Positions 52,642-60,930 of a stretch of 64,000 bases of DNA are shown here, one piece after another (positions within the stretch are counted from its first letter, which is position 1; the number at the start of each line of letters is the position of its first letter). The stretch is from Caldifarciminota bacterium UBA6260. GTDB lineage: Bacteria > Hydrothermota > 32-111. The stretch covers positions 34,978 to 98,977 of the forward strand of contig DJVI01000028.1 of the NCBI GenBank assembly GCA_002441125.1, read 5' to 3'. The position numbers and the translations under genes were made by a program. Under the pieces are notes generated by a model. It had not been told where the DNA came from. It was given only the letters and a program-made list of their open reading frames with translations, and did not search any database.

Positions 52642-53419
52642 ACTGGAATATATCCTTTTTTATTTCCTTTTCGAAAAATCTATATATCTTTTCATATGAA
52701 AAGCCGTAAGCATCATAGAAGTAAACTTTATGTTTTCCTTTTTCAAATCTTGTTACCATCAAAACTGGATGTAATTTGAACTTCTCAATCACTCTATACC
52801 AACCGTAAGGTAAATTCTGAACAATTCCTAAAAAGTTAACATTTTTTGTTGTTAGGTTGTTCAATTTTTGATCTATTAAAAAAGAAAGAATCCTTCCATT
52901 TTCTATATGTCCTTTATAAACAGATAAAGGAGAACTCTTTTCTATGAGTTTAATTCCATATTTGACTCTGATAGCATCCAAATAATCATAAAACCATTCA
53001 TCCCTTTTCTGATAAACGACAGAAATGTTGAAACCTTTTCTTTGCAAAATCTGACCAACAACCTCCCAACTCCCGTAATGGACCGAAATTATAGATACCT
53101 TTTCATTTTTCATAACCAAATTTTTGAGTAATTCAAGGTTTTGGAATTCGTATCTATCTTCAGAAGGGTGATGGTGAAGAAGATAAAGGTTTTCTACTAA
53201 AAATGTTGCATTATTAAGGTATATTTTTATGGAAAATCTTATATGACATTTTTTTAAATTTTCCTTCACCCTCTTTTTGCTTTTTATTCCAAAATTGTAA
53301 AAAAGTATGGAGATCAATTTTGCCAAGATAACCAATACTTTTAACGGAAAATATTTTAGTAGAAAAAGTGAAATTTTAACAACTGGGTCATTTTTTGAAT
53401 TTTTCATACCAGTTTTCAA
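52601..53419 (-). CDS. LpxL/HtrB-family lysophospholipid acyltransferase
   Basis: The 272-residue protein has the HtrB-type catalytic motif SVHYGSWEVVGQ (HxxxxE) and downstream LSFLIDQKLNNLTTKNVNFLG (the FxxDQ block). An N-terminal membrane stretch anchors it. Such enzymes add secondary acyl chains to lipid A or related lipids. Location directly before lptC fits a role in making the exported glycolipid. The start is uncertain: TTG 53419 (with AAGAG) or ATG 53407 without a clear site; both lie within the DUF362 gene. Confidence 0.87.
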   Translation of the reverse strand: MKTGMKNSKNDPVVKISLFLLKYFPLKVLVILAKLISILFYNFGIKSKKRVKENLKKCHIRFSIKIYLNNATFLVENLYLLHHHPSEDRYEFQNLELLKNLVMKNEKVSIISVHYGSWEVVGQILQRKGFNISVVYQKRDEWFYDYLDAIRVKYGIKLIEKSSPLSVYKGHIENGRILSFLIDQKLNNLTTKNVNFLGIVQNLPYGWYRVIEKFKLHPVLMVTRFEKGKHKVYFYDAYGFSYEKIYRFFEKEIKKDIFQYDFFSKIFQDSNG

Positions 53420-54497
53420 GAATACTCTTCTTAACTTTTATTGATTTGTATTGGCAAACTTCTACACAACAATAACAGGTTATGCACAACCTTTCCCTTA
53501 TGTGTGGGTACCCATCAACAAGATTTATTGCACCAGCAGGGCAAGATTTATAACATCTGTAACATTTCTTGCATTTTTCAGTAATTATCTGAGGGAAATT
53601 GGATGTGAAATGTTTTACAAATTTTTGTTTTGCAAAATTTAAAGATAATGAGAAATTGTTTTTATCCGGCATCCTCATTTCAAGTTTATGGAATGATCCT
53701 AAAACCTCATATCTGCCATCATAGAAACCATTCCTTTTAGCCATTTTCAAAAAAGGTATATCGGAAGTTTTTAAACCTAAAAGTGATGCTATAAAATCAT
53801 CCAAAGCGAACCCATCCTCTGAAGCTAAAAGTAGTTCAGTTTTAGCATAATCTCCACCACCCGGCCCATTCCCTTGCATTCCAACTATTCCATCAACAAT
53901 GTTTAATTCAGGTTTTACAGAGTTGTAAAGTTTTGATAAAAAATCTGAAAAACTTTCCGGATCAGGAAACCTCGTATGATAGTAAAGTTTACTTTCACCG
54001 GGAATGAGACCATAAAGATTTTTAACAGATAAGGTTAACTTTGTAAGCATGTGTGTTTTCAACTTCGCTATGTTTACTATATGTGGTTCATCTTTAATAA
54101 AATCACTTACCTTAATCCTGTCTTTTATAAAGTATTTTGTCCTGTTAAGATTAACAAGCTCTATACCATACTTTTCGGATAGTTCCGAGAAACCTGTCTG
54201 TTTAAAAATCTGCTCCATATCTTTATGTATCGCAGATGACCCATCAGCTATAAATATTTTTTCTTTCTCAATTCCACCTGAAAGCAGAATTTTTATTACA
54301 GATTCAACTACTATTGGATTCGTTGTTATTATGTTTAAAGTAGAATTAGGTTTTGTGAGAAGGTTAGGTTTTAAAATTATCTTTTTTCCATCTGAAAATT
54401 TTTTTATAAGATCTAAACTATCGAATACTTTTCTTAAAGATTCATCTATATTTTCAATGTTATAATCTGATATTTCAAAAGAGAATACTTTTTTCAT
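53388..54497 (-). CDS. DUF362 protein with two 4Fe-4S clusters
   Basis: Residues 1-300 are a DUF362 domain (IILKPNLL, ADGSSAIHK, HIVNIAKLKTHMLTKLTLSVKNLYGLIPG, IVDGIVGMQGNGPGGG). The C-terminus has two ferredoxin-type clusters: CKKCYRCYKSCP and CITCYCCVEVCQ, each CxxCxxCxxxC. DUF362-ferredoxin proteins are predicted electron-transfer or cofactor proteins of unknown reaction. It overlaps the UDG-like gene by 4 bp. Length 369. Confidence 0.92.
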   Translation of the reverse strand: MKKVFSFEISDYNIENIDESLRKVFDSLDLIKKFSDGKKIILKPNLLTKPNSTLNIITTNPIVVESVIKILLSGGIEKEKIFIADGSSAIHKDMEQIFKQTGFSELSEKYGIELVNLNRTKYFIKDRIKVSDFIKDEPHIVNIAKLKTHMLTKLTLSVKNLYGLIPGESKLYYHTRFPDPESFSDFLSKLYNSVKPELNIVDGIVGMQGNGPGGGDYAKTELLLASEDGFALDDFIASLLGLKTSDIPFLKMAKRNGFYDGRYEVLGSFHKLEMRMPDKNNFSLSLNFAKQKFVKHFTSNFPQIITEKCKKCYRCYKSCPAGAINLVDGYPHIRERLCITCYCCVEVCQYKSIKVKKSILENWYEKFKK

Positions 54498-54964
54498 TTT
54501 ATAAAATATATTTTCACCTTTCTATCAAAAACATTGCATTCAACAGGTTGTGTTTTAGAGTTAACTATCTTTTCATAATCTTCCACAAGTTCTTTCAAAA
54601 CCCTTTCATCGTAAACGATAAGGTATTTTGGTTTTACTATCTCAAACTCCTCTTCAAGATACCTTCTACACCTTTTCTTGGCTTCCTCCGTCAAATCACC
54701 ATGTATTATAAGTGAACATCTGTAAAGATAGGTTATGTAAGCACCATATTTCACCTCAGTTTCATAAAGAGTCAAAAGTGAAGATGCTTTTGCAATCAAT
54801 TTCGAATCTATTGAAAAATTGTGACTTTCAGGTTCATACCCTATTATCATTATTTCCTGTAAAATATTACCTGAGAATACAGGCTCTCCATAACTTCTCA
54901 TAGGGCAGCCTTCGCAATCTTCCATCTTTTTAAGGAATTTTTTAAATTTTAACTCTCTGTCCAC
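54494..54964 (-). CDS. Uracil-DNA-glycosylase-like fold protein, active site degenerate
   Basis: The product (156 residues from GTG 54964) has the outline of a family 4/5 uracil-DNA glycosylase: Cys pair in CEGCPMRS, a first strand IMIIGYEPESHN where active enzymes have GEAPG, YITYLYRCSLI in place of the TNxVKC block, and CRRYLEEEFEIVKPKYLIVYDERVL corresponding to CxxxLxxEIxxxxPKxIVxLG. The key Asp/Glu and the C-terminal His motif are missing, so uracil excision is unlikely. The GTG is preceded by AAGGGGG; a longer frame from 54991 has no such site. Confidence 0.6.
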   Translation of the reverse strand: MDRELKFKKFLKKMEDCEGCPMRSYGEPVFSGNILQEIMIIGYEPESHNFSIDSKLIAKASSLLTLYETEVKYGAYITYLYRCSLIIHGDLTEEAKKRCRRYLEEEFEIVKPKYLIVYDERVLKELVEDYEKIVNSKTQPVECNVFDRKVKIYFIK

Positions 54965-55496
54965 ATTTCCCCCTTGAAAATATACAACCACAATAATTCT
55001 GCCTGTAAAGGTTCAACTCCTTAGAAATCTTTACTGACTCTTTAAAACCATCATTTTTTCTGAGATTCTCTTTAATAAAAATTATACCAAACTCTTTAGC
55101 TACATTTTCTCCAATACTGTTAATAAGTTCAACATTCTTATGTGGACTTATCGTAAGAGTAGTGGAAAAATAATTGTAGTTATTCTCTTTGCAAAATTTA
55201 GCAACCTTTCTAAAATTCGTTAGGTGACAGACTTCACATCTTTTTCCCATCTCAGGTTCATTTTCAAGTCCAACAACATTTTCCAAAAAATTTTTACTCT
55301 CATATTTTAATTTCTTACTTTCAAAACCAAAATGTCTTGCTACCTTCAAAACCTCTTCATACCTTTTTTCAAACTCATCTTCAGTATCAATATTATCATT
55401 CACAAAAAGAGAGATAACATTATATTTTTTACTGAAAAATTTATAGGAGTAAGTTAAATCTGGACCACAACATGTATGCAAAATTAAATTTTCCAT
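54942..55496 (-). CDS. queH: Epoxyqueuosine reductase QueH
   Basis: QueH (DUF208) reduces epoxyqueuosine to queuosine in tRNA and needs an iron-sulfur cluster. The cluster Cys residues are in ILHTCCGPD near the N-terminus and CEVCH and YCGCIFS later; FVNDNIDTEDEFEKRYEEV and TTLTISPHKN also match. The gene is behind a promoter whose -10 box ends six bases before ATG 55496, with no ribosome-binding site. It overlaps the UDG-like gene by 23 bp. Length 184 is normal. Confidence 0.93.
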   Translation of the reverse strand: MENLILHTCCGPDLTYSYKFFSKKYNVISLFVNDNIDTEDEFEKRYEEVLKVARHFGFESKKLKYESKNFLENVVGLENEPEMGKRCEVCHLTNFRKVAKFCKENNYNYFSTTLTISPHKNVELINSIGENVAKEFGIIFIKENLRKNDGFKESVKISKELNLYRQNYCGCIFSRGKCGQRVKI

Positions 55497-55502
55497 AAAT
55501 TA

Positions 55503-55530
55503 ATTATACAATATAAAAGTAAATATTCAA
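55503..55530 (-). promoter_or_regulatory. Promoter of queH (leaderless)
   Basis: TTGAAT (55525-55530) and TATAAT (55503-55508) on the minus strand, 16 bp apart. The -10 box is followed after six bases by the queH ATG, so the mRNA should begin at the start codon. It lies opposite the cupin promoter 12 bases away. Confidence 0.7.
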
Positions 55531-55542
55531 GGATTGTAAATA

Positions 55543-55570
55543 TTGACATAGAAAAAAAACAAAAGATAAT
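55543..55570 (+). promoter_or_regulatory. Promoter of the cupin gene
   Basis: TTGACA (55543-55548) and GATAAT (55565-55570) are 16 bp apart. The predicted leader is about ten bases and consists almost only of the GGAGGT ribosome site. Confidence 0.7.
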
Positions 55571-55586
55571 TATTTTTGGAGGTATT

Positions 55587-55916
55587 ATGAATATTTTTGA
55601 AGATATTCCATTTCAGGAGGAAAATTTTGGCTACAGAAAACTTGTTGAAAACAACTATTGTTTGATATTGCAGATAGCGTTGAACCCAAAACAATCGGTT
55701 AAGGAACATTTCGCAAACTCATATCTTACAATAATACCTATTTTAGGAGAGGTTGAGATAACTGTAAATGGAGTAAAGACAAGTTTGAAGGAAGGTTCTA
55801 TATTTTTGGTGAATCTCAATGACAGAATGTTTATTGAAAATACTTCTGAAAGAAAGAGCTCCTTACTTGTTTTTAAATCACCACATCCGGATACTTTTAA
55901 AAAAGACCTTCAGTGA
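55587..55916 (+). CDS. Small cupin-domain protein
   Basis: A single cupin barrel of 109 residues: QSVKEHFANSYLTIIPILGEVEITVNGVKTSLKEGSIFLVNLNDRMFIEN follows the two cupin motifs (the G-x5-HxH-type first motif is reduced, with one His at HFANS). Single-domain cupins range from dioxygenases to storage and signal proteins; no substrate can be read. It has GGAGGT and a strong promoter and stands alone on the plus strand, ending in a 20-bp overlap with the convergent glycosyltransferase gene. Confidence 0.82.
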   Translation: MNIFEDIPFQEENFGYRKLVENNYCLILQIALNPKQSVKEHFANSYLTIIPILGEVEITVNGVKTSLKEGSIFLVNLNDRMFIENTSERKSSLLVFKSPHPDTFKKDLQ

Positions 55917-57036
55917 AATAACTGTTTTTATAAGGTTGTTTAAATATTTCAATTACTTTTTCATCATAGGTGTAATCTCTTTCAATTAATTTTTTCAATT
56001 TCTCTTCAAGATTGTAAATTTCAGATTTGTTAAGAGTTTCTCCTATATTGTATTTTTTTACGAATTTGAATACCTCACTTTCAGGGCCAACATACAATAT
56101 CTTTTTTTTGAATTTTATTCCATCAAGAAGTTTAGATGAAAAAATAGAGTTACCATCTTTCAGGTCGAAAGGATGCATTATAAGAAAAATGTCAGATGAA
56201 AAAATGTAATCAGTAGTTTTTTCATAATCCATTTCACCTAATATTTTTATATACTCTTTTCCTTCAAGATAATTTTTTATCTTCTCTTCAACTTTCCCTA
56301 CGATAAAAATATTTAAACCGAATTTGGAATAGATCTTTTCAAACTCTTCAAAAAAATCCTTGTTGAATCTGTATCTGTCAAGTTTTCCAGCATAAAGTAA
56401 AAACTTACCTTTAAAATCTAAATCATCCCTTTTATCTTTTTCTTCAACTAAAGAATTTAAAATAAGATCAACCCTTCTTTTTTTATATCTATTTTTTATC
56501 AATGAAACAAATTGTGGTATATTCGTTGTTATTCTATCAAATTTTTTGAAAATTATCCTGTCAAAAATATAATCGATAAATTTGATGAAAATTATTTTAT
56601 ATTCTCTTAAAGTCCCATTATAGTAAATATCTCTTACATCAAGAACAAATCTATCAAGATCAGATTTTTTTAGTTTCAAGGATAGGATCAAAGGCAATGA
56701 GAATGGAGGTGAAGTTATTATGATTCTTTCATAATCATCTTTGTTTTTAATAATGTATTTAAAGACTTCAAAAGACCATAAAAACATAGAATCTGGAAGA
56801 GGGTTAAAATATCTTAAAAATGACTCTTTTCTATCAACCTTTTTACCTTTGATAAAGGGATCTTTTATAAAAAGGATCTTTTCTTTTTGAAAAGTTTTAA
56901 AAGATGAAGTTATAACAAGATAATCTATTTTTGAATTTTTATAATAATCTATAAGAGAAATAAATCTTCTACCACCACCATAGTTATAATAGGGATAAAG
57001 ATAGTATGAAACTAATAAAACTTTTTTTCTATCCAT
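55897..57036 (-). CDS. Glycosyltransferase, GT4 family
   Basis: GT-B fold protein of 379 residues: VLLVSYYLYPYYNYGGGRR opens the N-terminal domain, LLYAGKLDRYRFNKDF and IFIVGKVEEKI form the donor-binding side, and DIFLIMHPFDLKDGNSIFSSKLLDGIKFKKKILYVG is the C-terminal end. No signal peptide. It probably builds a surface glycan or glycolipid. It overlaps the downstream TPR gene by 8 bp and is the last gene of the unit that begins near pnp. Confidence 0.87.
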   Translation of the reverse strand: MDRKKVLLVSYYLYPYYNYGGGRRFISLIDYYKNSKIDYLVITSSFKTFQKEKILFIKDPFIKGKKVDRKESFLRYFNPLPDSMFLWSFEVFKYIIKNKDDYERIIITSPPFSLPLILSLKLKKSDLDRFVLDVRDIYYNGTLREYKIIFIKFIDYIFDRIIFKKFDRITTNIPQFVSLIKNRYKKRRVDLILNSLVEEKDKRDDLDFKGKFLLYAGKLDRYRFNKDFFEEFEKIYSKFGLNIFIVGKVEEKIKNYLEGKEYIKILGEMDYEKTTDYIFSSDIFLIMHPFDLKDGNSIFSSKLLDGIKFKKKILYVGPESEVFKFVKKYNIGETLNKSEIYNLEEKLKKLIERDYTYDEKVIEIFKQPYKNSYFTEGLF

Positions 57037-57997
57037 CTATCCTTTTCTTTAAAATTTCTCCCTTCCTGTAAAACTCTTTAACTTTTCTGTTATCACTTGA
57101 CAACATATATACCTTGTTTAGTTTTCTAAGATAGAGTTTCGCTTTTTCAAAATCTTTCAGTTCGGTATATACCAAAGTTAGATTGTAATAAACGAAAGAT
57201 AGATTCACATAAGTTTTTGGTTGATTTGTTTCAACCTCATCTCTCAGCTTTTCAAGTAAAGGTAGAGTTTCTTTAAATTTGTTCTGCTCAAGAAGTATCT
57301 TTATATGTGTAAAAAGAAACATCCTGTTTTCAGGATATATTTCTCTCAACTTCTCACAAACCTTTTCAGCTTCCTTATAATTTTTATCCATCTGATAAAG
57401 AATAGATAGAACATTGTATGCTGGATACTGAACAAAAATACCTGAGTCTGCAGCAAATTTTATCAACTTTATTTCATCATCATTACCTGAAACAAAAGGT
57501 AACTTATCTTTAAATTTATTAACGAAATAAGTGACAACACCCTTCCCAAGATAACTATCATACATTCTTTTATCTATATCTATTGACCTGTTAAAAAATT
57601 TTAATGCCGATAAACCGTTATTAATTACTTTTGTATAATTTCCTTTATCTACATAGTAATAAGTTTTGTAAAGAAAAACTCCACCAACAAAAAAGTTATC
57701 ATAAGAATCTTTCAGATCAGCGTATTTTAAAACTGAATCTGAACTTGAAAAAAGTAAATATGATAAAGAATCGGTTTCAAAATCACTCATATAAGTTGAA
57801 ATGATAGTTGCTTTAAGAAAATGATAAAGAACTGGTGAATATTTGTTTTTTATACTCTCATTGTATTTTAAAGCTTTTTCATAATCCTGTTTATACAAAA
57901 GATTAACTATAGTATCTACATCATCCTTATATAAAGGATAGGAGAAAAGAGATATAGAAAAAAATGATAGAAAAATTATCAGAATAAATTTTTTCAT
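57029..57997 (-). CDS. Secreted or periplasmic TPR protein
   Basis: A signal peptide (FILIIFLSFFSISLFS) is followed by a helical protein of about 300 residues. From residue 180 TPR-like repeats are clear (YNVLSILYQMDKNYKEAEKVCEKL, VNLSFVYYNLTLVYTELKDFEKAKLYL). TPRs serve as protein-binding scaffolds. No enzyme motif. It overlaps the UbiA-like gene by 4 bp and the glycosyltransferase gene by 8 bp, so it is made with the glycan genes and may organise them in the periplasm. Confidence 0.8.
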   Translation of the reverse strand: MKKFILIIFLSFFSISLFSYPLYKDDVDTIVNLLYKQDYEKALKYNESIKNKYSPVLYHFLKATIISTYMSDFETDSLSYLLFSSSDSVLKYADLKDSYDNFFVGGVFLYKTYYYVDKGNYTKVINNGLSALKFFNRSIDIDKRMYDSYLGKGVVTYFVNKFKDKLPFVSGNDDEIKLIKFAADSGIFVQYPAYNVLSILYQMDKNYKEAEKVCEKLREIYPENRMFLFTHIKILLEQNKFKETLPLLEKLRDEVETNQPKTYVNLSFVYYNLTLVYTELKDFEKAKLYLRKLNKVYMLSSDNRKVKEFYRKGEILKKRIDG

Positions 57998-58926
57998 ATT
58001 ATATTATATTTGAACCTTTCTTTATAGTATATTATCGAAATTACTAAAGTGAGAGCACATAAGATAAGAAAATATGGGAAAATTATACCAAGTGAAAAAG
58101 AAACGAACGGTGATGTGTACATAACGGACCATTTTATAAATTTTTCTTTTCTAAATATCAAGGATATTATGAAGAAAATAAGTGAATATGATGTTGTTAT
58201 AATTGCGAGAAAATCTTTATAGTAAAAACCAAAGATGAACGCTAAGAGCATAAAAATAGTTGATAGTATAAGAGAACTTTTAATTCCAAGAAAAATCCCG
58301 GTTGTTTTCAAACCAACTATTTTATCACCTTCATAATCAAGAATCGTTGTATTTATAAAGATCGCAGCCATAGAAAATATATAAGGTAAAAAGATTGTAA
58401 AATTTGGTATACTGTCGTTTACCGAAAGATAACCTATAAGAGAAGCTACAAAAGCGTATCCAACAACATTTGAAAAAAGGTCAAGGAATGGTCTGCTTTT
58501 GAAATAGAAAGGTTTTGCAGAATACAAATATCCCATAATAAAAGATATTATAAAAAGAACTATAATAGTTTTCTGAACTCTGAAATTGAAAAAAACCATA
58601 GTAAAACCTACAAGAACTACTATAACGAAAGTGATGTAAGCATTTTTTACACTTATTATTCCCTCTGGTAAAAGAAAAAGTTTTTTGTTCAACCTATCAG
58701 TTTCAATATCCGTTATCTGGTTTAGTATGTAAATACCACCCATAAGAAGTGAGTAAGCAAATAGAACATAGTAAACTTTAAAATCAAAATTGAAATTTAA
58801 TACTTTCAACTCTTTATAATCTCTATATCCCAAATAAACACCTATAAAATAAAAAGTCCATAGAGCAACCTGTATAGTTGGTCTTAAAAGAAAAAGATAA
58901 TCTATAAAAATACTTTTCTTTTTCAT
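57994..58926 (-). CDS. UbiA-superfamily prenyltransferase
   Basis: Nine predicted membrane helices and the two Asp-rich motifs of the superfamily: LNQITDIETDRLNKK (NxxxDxxxD type) near residue 63 and the second DYEGDKIVGLKTTG around 196. Members attach prenyl chains to aromatic rings (quinones) or to sugar-type acceptors. No quinone gene is nearby; neighbours are glycan genes, so a lipid carrier or glycolipid role is possible. Length 310 is normal. Confidence 0.9.
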   Translation of the reverse strand: MKKKSIFIDYLFLLRPTIQVALWTFYFIGVYLGYRDYKELKVLNFNFDFKVYYVLFAYSLLMGGIYILNQITDIETDRLNKKLFLLPEGIISVKNAYITFVIVVLVGFTMVFFNFRVQKTIIVLFIISFIMGYLYSAKPFYFKSRPFLDLFSNVVGYAFVASLIGYLSVNDSIPNFTIFLPYIFSMAAIFINTTILDYEGDKIVGLKTTGIFLGIKSSLILSTIFMLLAFIFGFYYKDFLAIITTSYSLIFFIISLIFRKEKFIKWSVMYTSPFVSFSLGIIFPYFLILCALTLVISIIYYKERFKYNII

Positions 58927-59765
58927 AATTTTATAACAGGTGAAAATCTACCGAACCAGTTTGTTACCCTTCCCTTCATATCAAAATGGCCGAAAAGAAA
59001 TAGTGGTTTTTTGAAAAGAAGAGTTTTTAAAGTTATATTTCCATCGATTATGTATAGGGTGTTTCTTGGAATCTCGTAAGGATCAAATTTTTCTTTATCA
59101 GTGTAAGATGTGAAGGCACCCTTATAACCCGCACTTTTTACTTTTCTTTTAACTCTTTCGTTTGTTAAACCATAAGGATAAAGAAAATATTCTATTTTTC
59201 TTTTAAGAGACTTTTCAAGTATCTCTTTTGAAACAAAAATTTCAAGATCAAGTTTCTCAGAATTGAGTTTTCTTAAATCCTTATGTGAAAAAGAATGTGA
59301 AATTATCTCGAAACCATAATCTCCCATCTCTTTCAACATTCCTAAATCCATATGTTTGAACTTTCCAGTCTTAGCATCCCAAACATTTCTTTTTCCAATA
59401 TAACCTGCAACAGGGGATAATACACCTGTAAAAGAATATTTCTTCATTATAGGAAAAGCATACCTGTAAACATTTTCATAAGCATCATCAAAAAAAATCA
59501 AAATTTTTCTTTCTTCTTTGGATTTTAAAAAATCATCTATAGTTGTAGTTTCAAAACCATTCTCTTTTAAAAACTTCAAATAGTTTTCAAATTGGAACAA
59601 TAGGTTGGTTGTTCCTCCAAATTCTGGATATTTTGAAACTTTATGAAAAGAGATTATATTCTCTGCATAGATTCTCTTTTTGTAAAATTTAAAATACCAA
59701 TAAATCCAACCATAAATGTAAAGTAAAAAAACGAAAATTACAGGCAAAATATATTTTAAAACCAT
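58923..59765 (-). CDS. Membrane-anchored polysaccharide deacetylase
   Basis: An N-terminal membrane helix precedes a NodB-type deacetylase domain: KILIFFDDAYENVYRYAFPIM carries the DD metal motif (usually TFDDG), and EIISHSFSHKDLRKL the second metal-binding His pair. The catalytic-base block GVLSPVAGYIGKRNVWD differs from the usual TFFV. It would remove acetyl groups from a surface or cell-wall polysaccharide. It overlaps the neighbouring glycosyltransferase and UbiA genes by 10 and 4 bp. Confidence 0.88.
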   Translation of the reverse strand: MVLKYILPVIFVFLLYIYGWIYWYFKFYKKRIYAENIISFHKVSKYPEFGGTTNLLFQFENYLKFLKENGFETTTIDDFLKSKEERKILIFFDDAYENVYRYAFPIMKKYSFTGVLSPVAGYIGKRNVWDAKTGKFKHMDLGMLKEMGDYGFEIISHSFSHKDLRKLNSEKLDLEIFVSKEILEKSLKRKIEYFLYPYGLTNERVKRKVKSAGYKGAFTSYTDKEKFDPYEIPRNTLYIIDGNITLKTLLFKKPLFLFGHFDMKGRVTNWFGRFSPVIKL

Positions 59766-60928
59766 TTTCTCAATCTATTATGTTTGTTGTTATTTTTTTG
59801 CTCAATCTTTCTGTAATAGAAATCCAATATCTCATCAGAAACATTTTCCCATGAGAATCTCTTAACGAATTCAAGTCCATTCTTTCTAAGTTGCTCTCTC
59901 AACTCTCTATTCTTCAAAACCTCTATTATTCCATCAGCGAGATCTTTTGGATCTTTAGGTTTTACAAGGTATCCATTATATTTATGTTTTATAACCTGTC
60001 TATATCCCCTTATATTACTTGCAACAACTGGGGTTCCAGATGCCATCGCTTCAAGCAGTACAATACCAAAACTCTCACCACCAGTTGCCGGTGAAACAAA
60101 GATATTAGCAGTGTTATAGTACAATGGTAAAAGTGACCAATCAACATAATCTTCAAATATTATGTGTTCTTTAGATTTATCACTTATAGAAAGCTCATAA
60201 TATTTTTTCAAAAATCCTTTTCCAACTACTATCAATCTAACATCAGTTATCTCATCAACGATATAATCCATCGCTTTATACAAGAATTTGATCCCTTTCC
60301 TTGGATCCTGTCTCCCAACGAACAGTAGATTTATCCTTCCATCAATATAGTTTTCAAGTTTAGGATTATTTGGAGAGAATCTTTTAAGGTCAACACCATT
60401 TGGAATAATAGTATATTCTCCTGGGAAATATCTATAAACGGACCTTTTCGCTTCTTCTGAAACAGCTATAACTCCATCTATCCTTTCAAAAAATTTCTTA
60501 AGAGGAGATCTTAAAGCTTCATAACCTATAGATCTGTCAAACGCAGCATGGAATGTTATAATGTTTGTTGAGTTAGAAAAGAAAAGAGTAATTAAAGGCA
60601 AAGTTGGAGCTAAAGCTCCATGTATATGAATAATATCGTATTTTTCCCTTTCAAGAAGATTTTTTATATCGAATATCATTTTCAAACCTACAGAAACCTG
60701 AGCGAAAGATTTGTTAGCTGGAATTGAGATAGAGTATCCAACCCTCTTTATATCACTACCTTCATTTTTAACACTCTTAAAAAGAGGATTCCCGGTTAGT
60801 ATGTGAACAGTGTGACCTTTTCTCTTCATCTCTATATAAAGATGGTGTATATGTTCAGAGATACCACCTGGAAGAGGATAATACATATCTGAAACCATCA
60901 AAATTTTTAATTTTTTTCTTTCAGCCAT
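59756..60928 (-). CDS. Glycosyltransferase GT4, PimB/phosphatidyl-inositol-mannosyltransferase-like
   Basis: A 390-residue GT-B protein with GGISEHIHHLYIEMKRKGHTVHILTG, HIHGALAPTLPL, VIAVSEEAKRSV, IIPNGVDLKRFSPN, LFVGRQDPRKGIKFLYKAM and ESFGIVLLEAMASGTPVVASNIRGYRQV, the EX7E motif. It resembles mannosyl-/glycosyltransferases that act on membrane lipids. The start is ATG 60928, after GGGAG, which is part of the stop of the acyltransferase. A GT4 plus LpxL-type acyltransferase pair is reminiscent of glycosyl-diacyl lipid clusters. Confidence 0.92.
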   Translation of the reverse strand: MAERKKLKILMVSDMYYPLPGGISEHIHHLYIEMKRKGHTVHILTGNPLFKSVKNEGSDIKRVGYSISIPANKSFAQVSVGLKMIFDIKNLLEREKYDIIHIHGALAPTLPLITLFFSNSTNIITFHAAFDRSIGYEALRSPLKKFFERIDGVIAVSEEAKRSVYRYFPGEYTIIPNGVDLKRFSPNNPKLENYIDGRINLLFVGRQDPRKGIKFLYKAMDYIVDEITDVRLIVVGKGFLKKYYELSISDKSKEHIIFEDYVDWSLLPLYYNTANIFVSPATGGESFGIVLLEAMASGTPVVASNIRGYRQVIKHKYNGYLVKPKDPKDLADGIIEVLKNRELREQLRKNGLEFVKRFSWENVSDEILDFYYRKIEQKNNNKHNRLRKWF

Positions 60929-60930
60929 TT

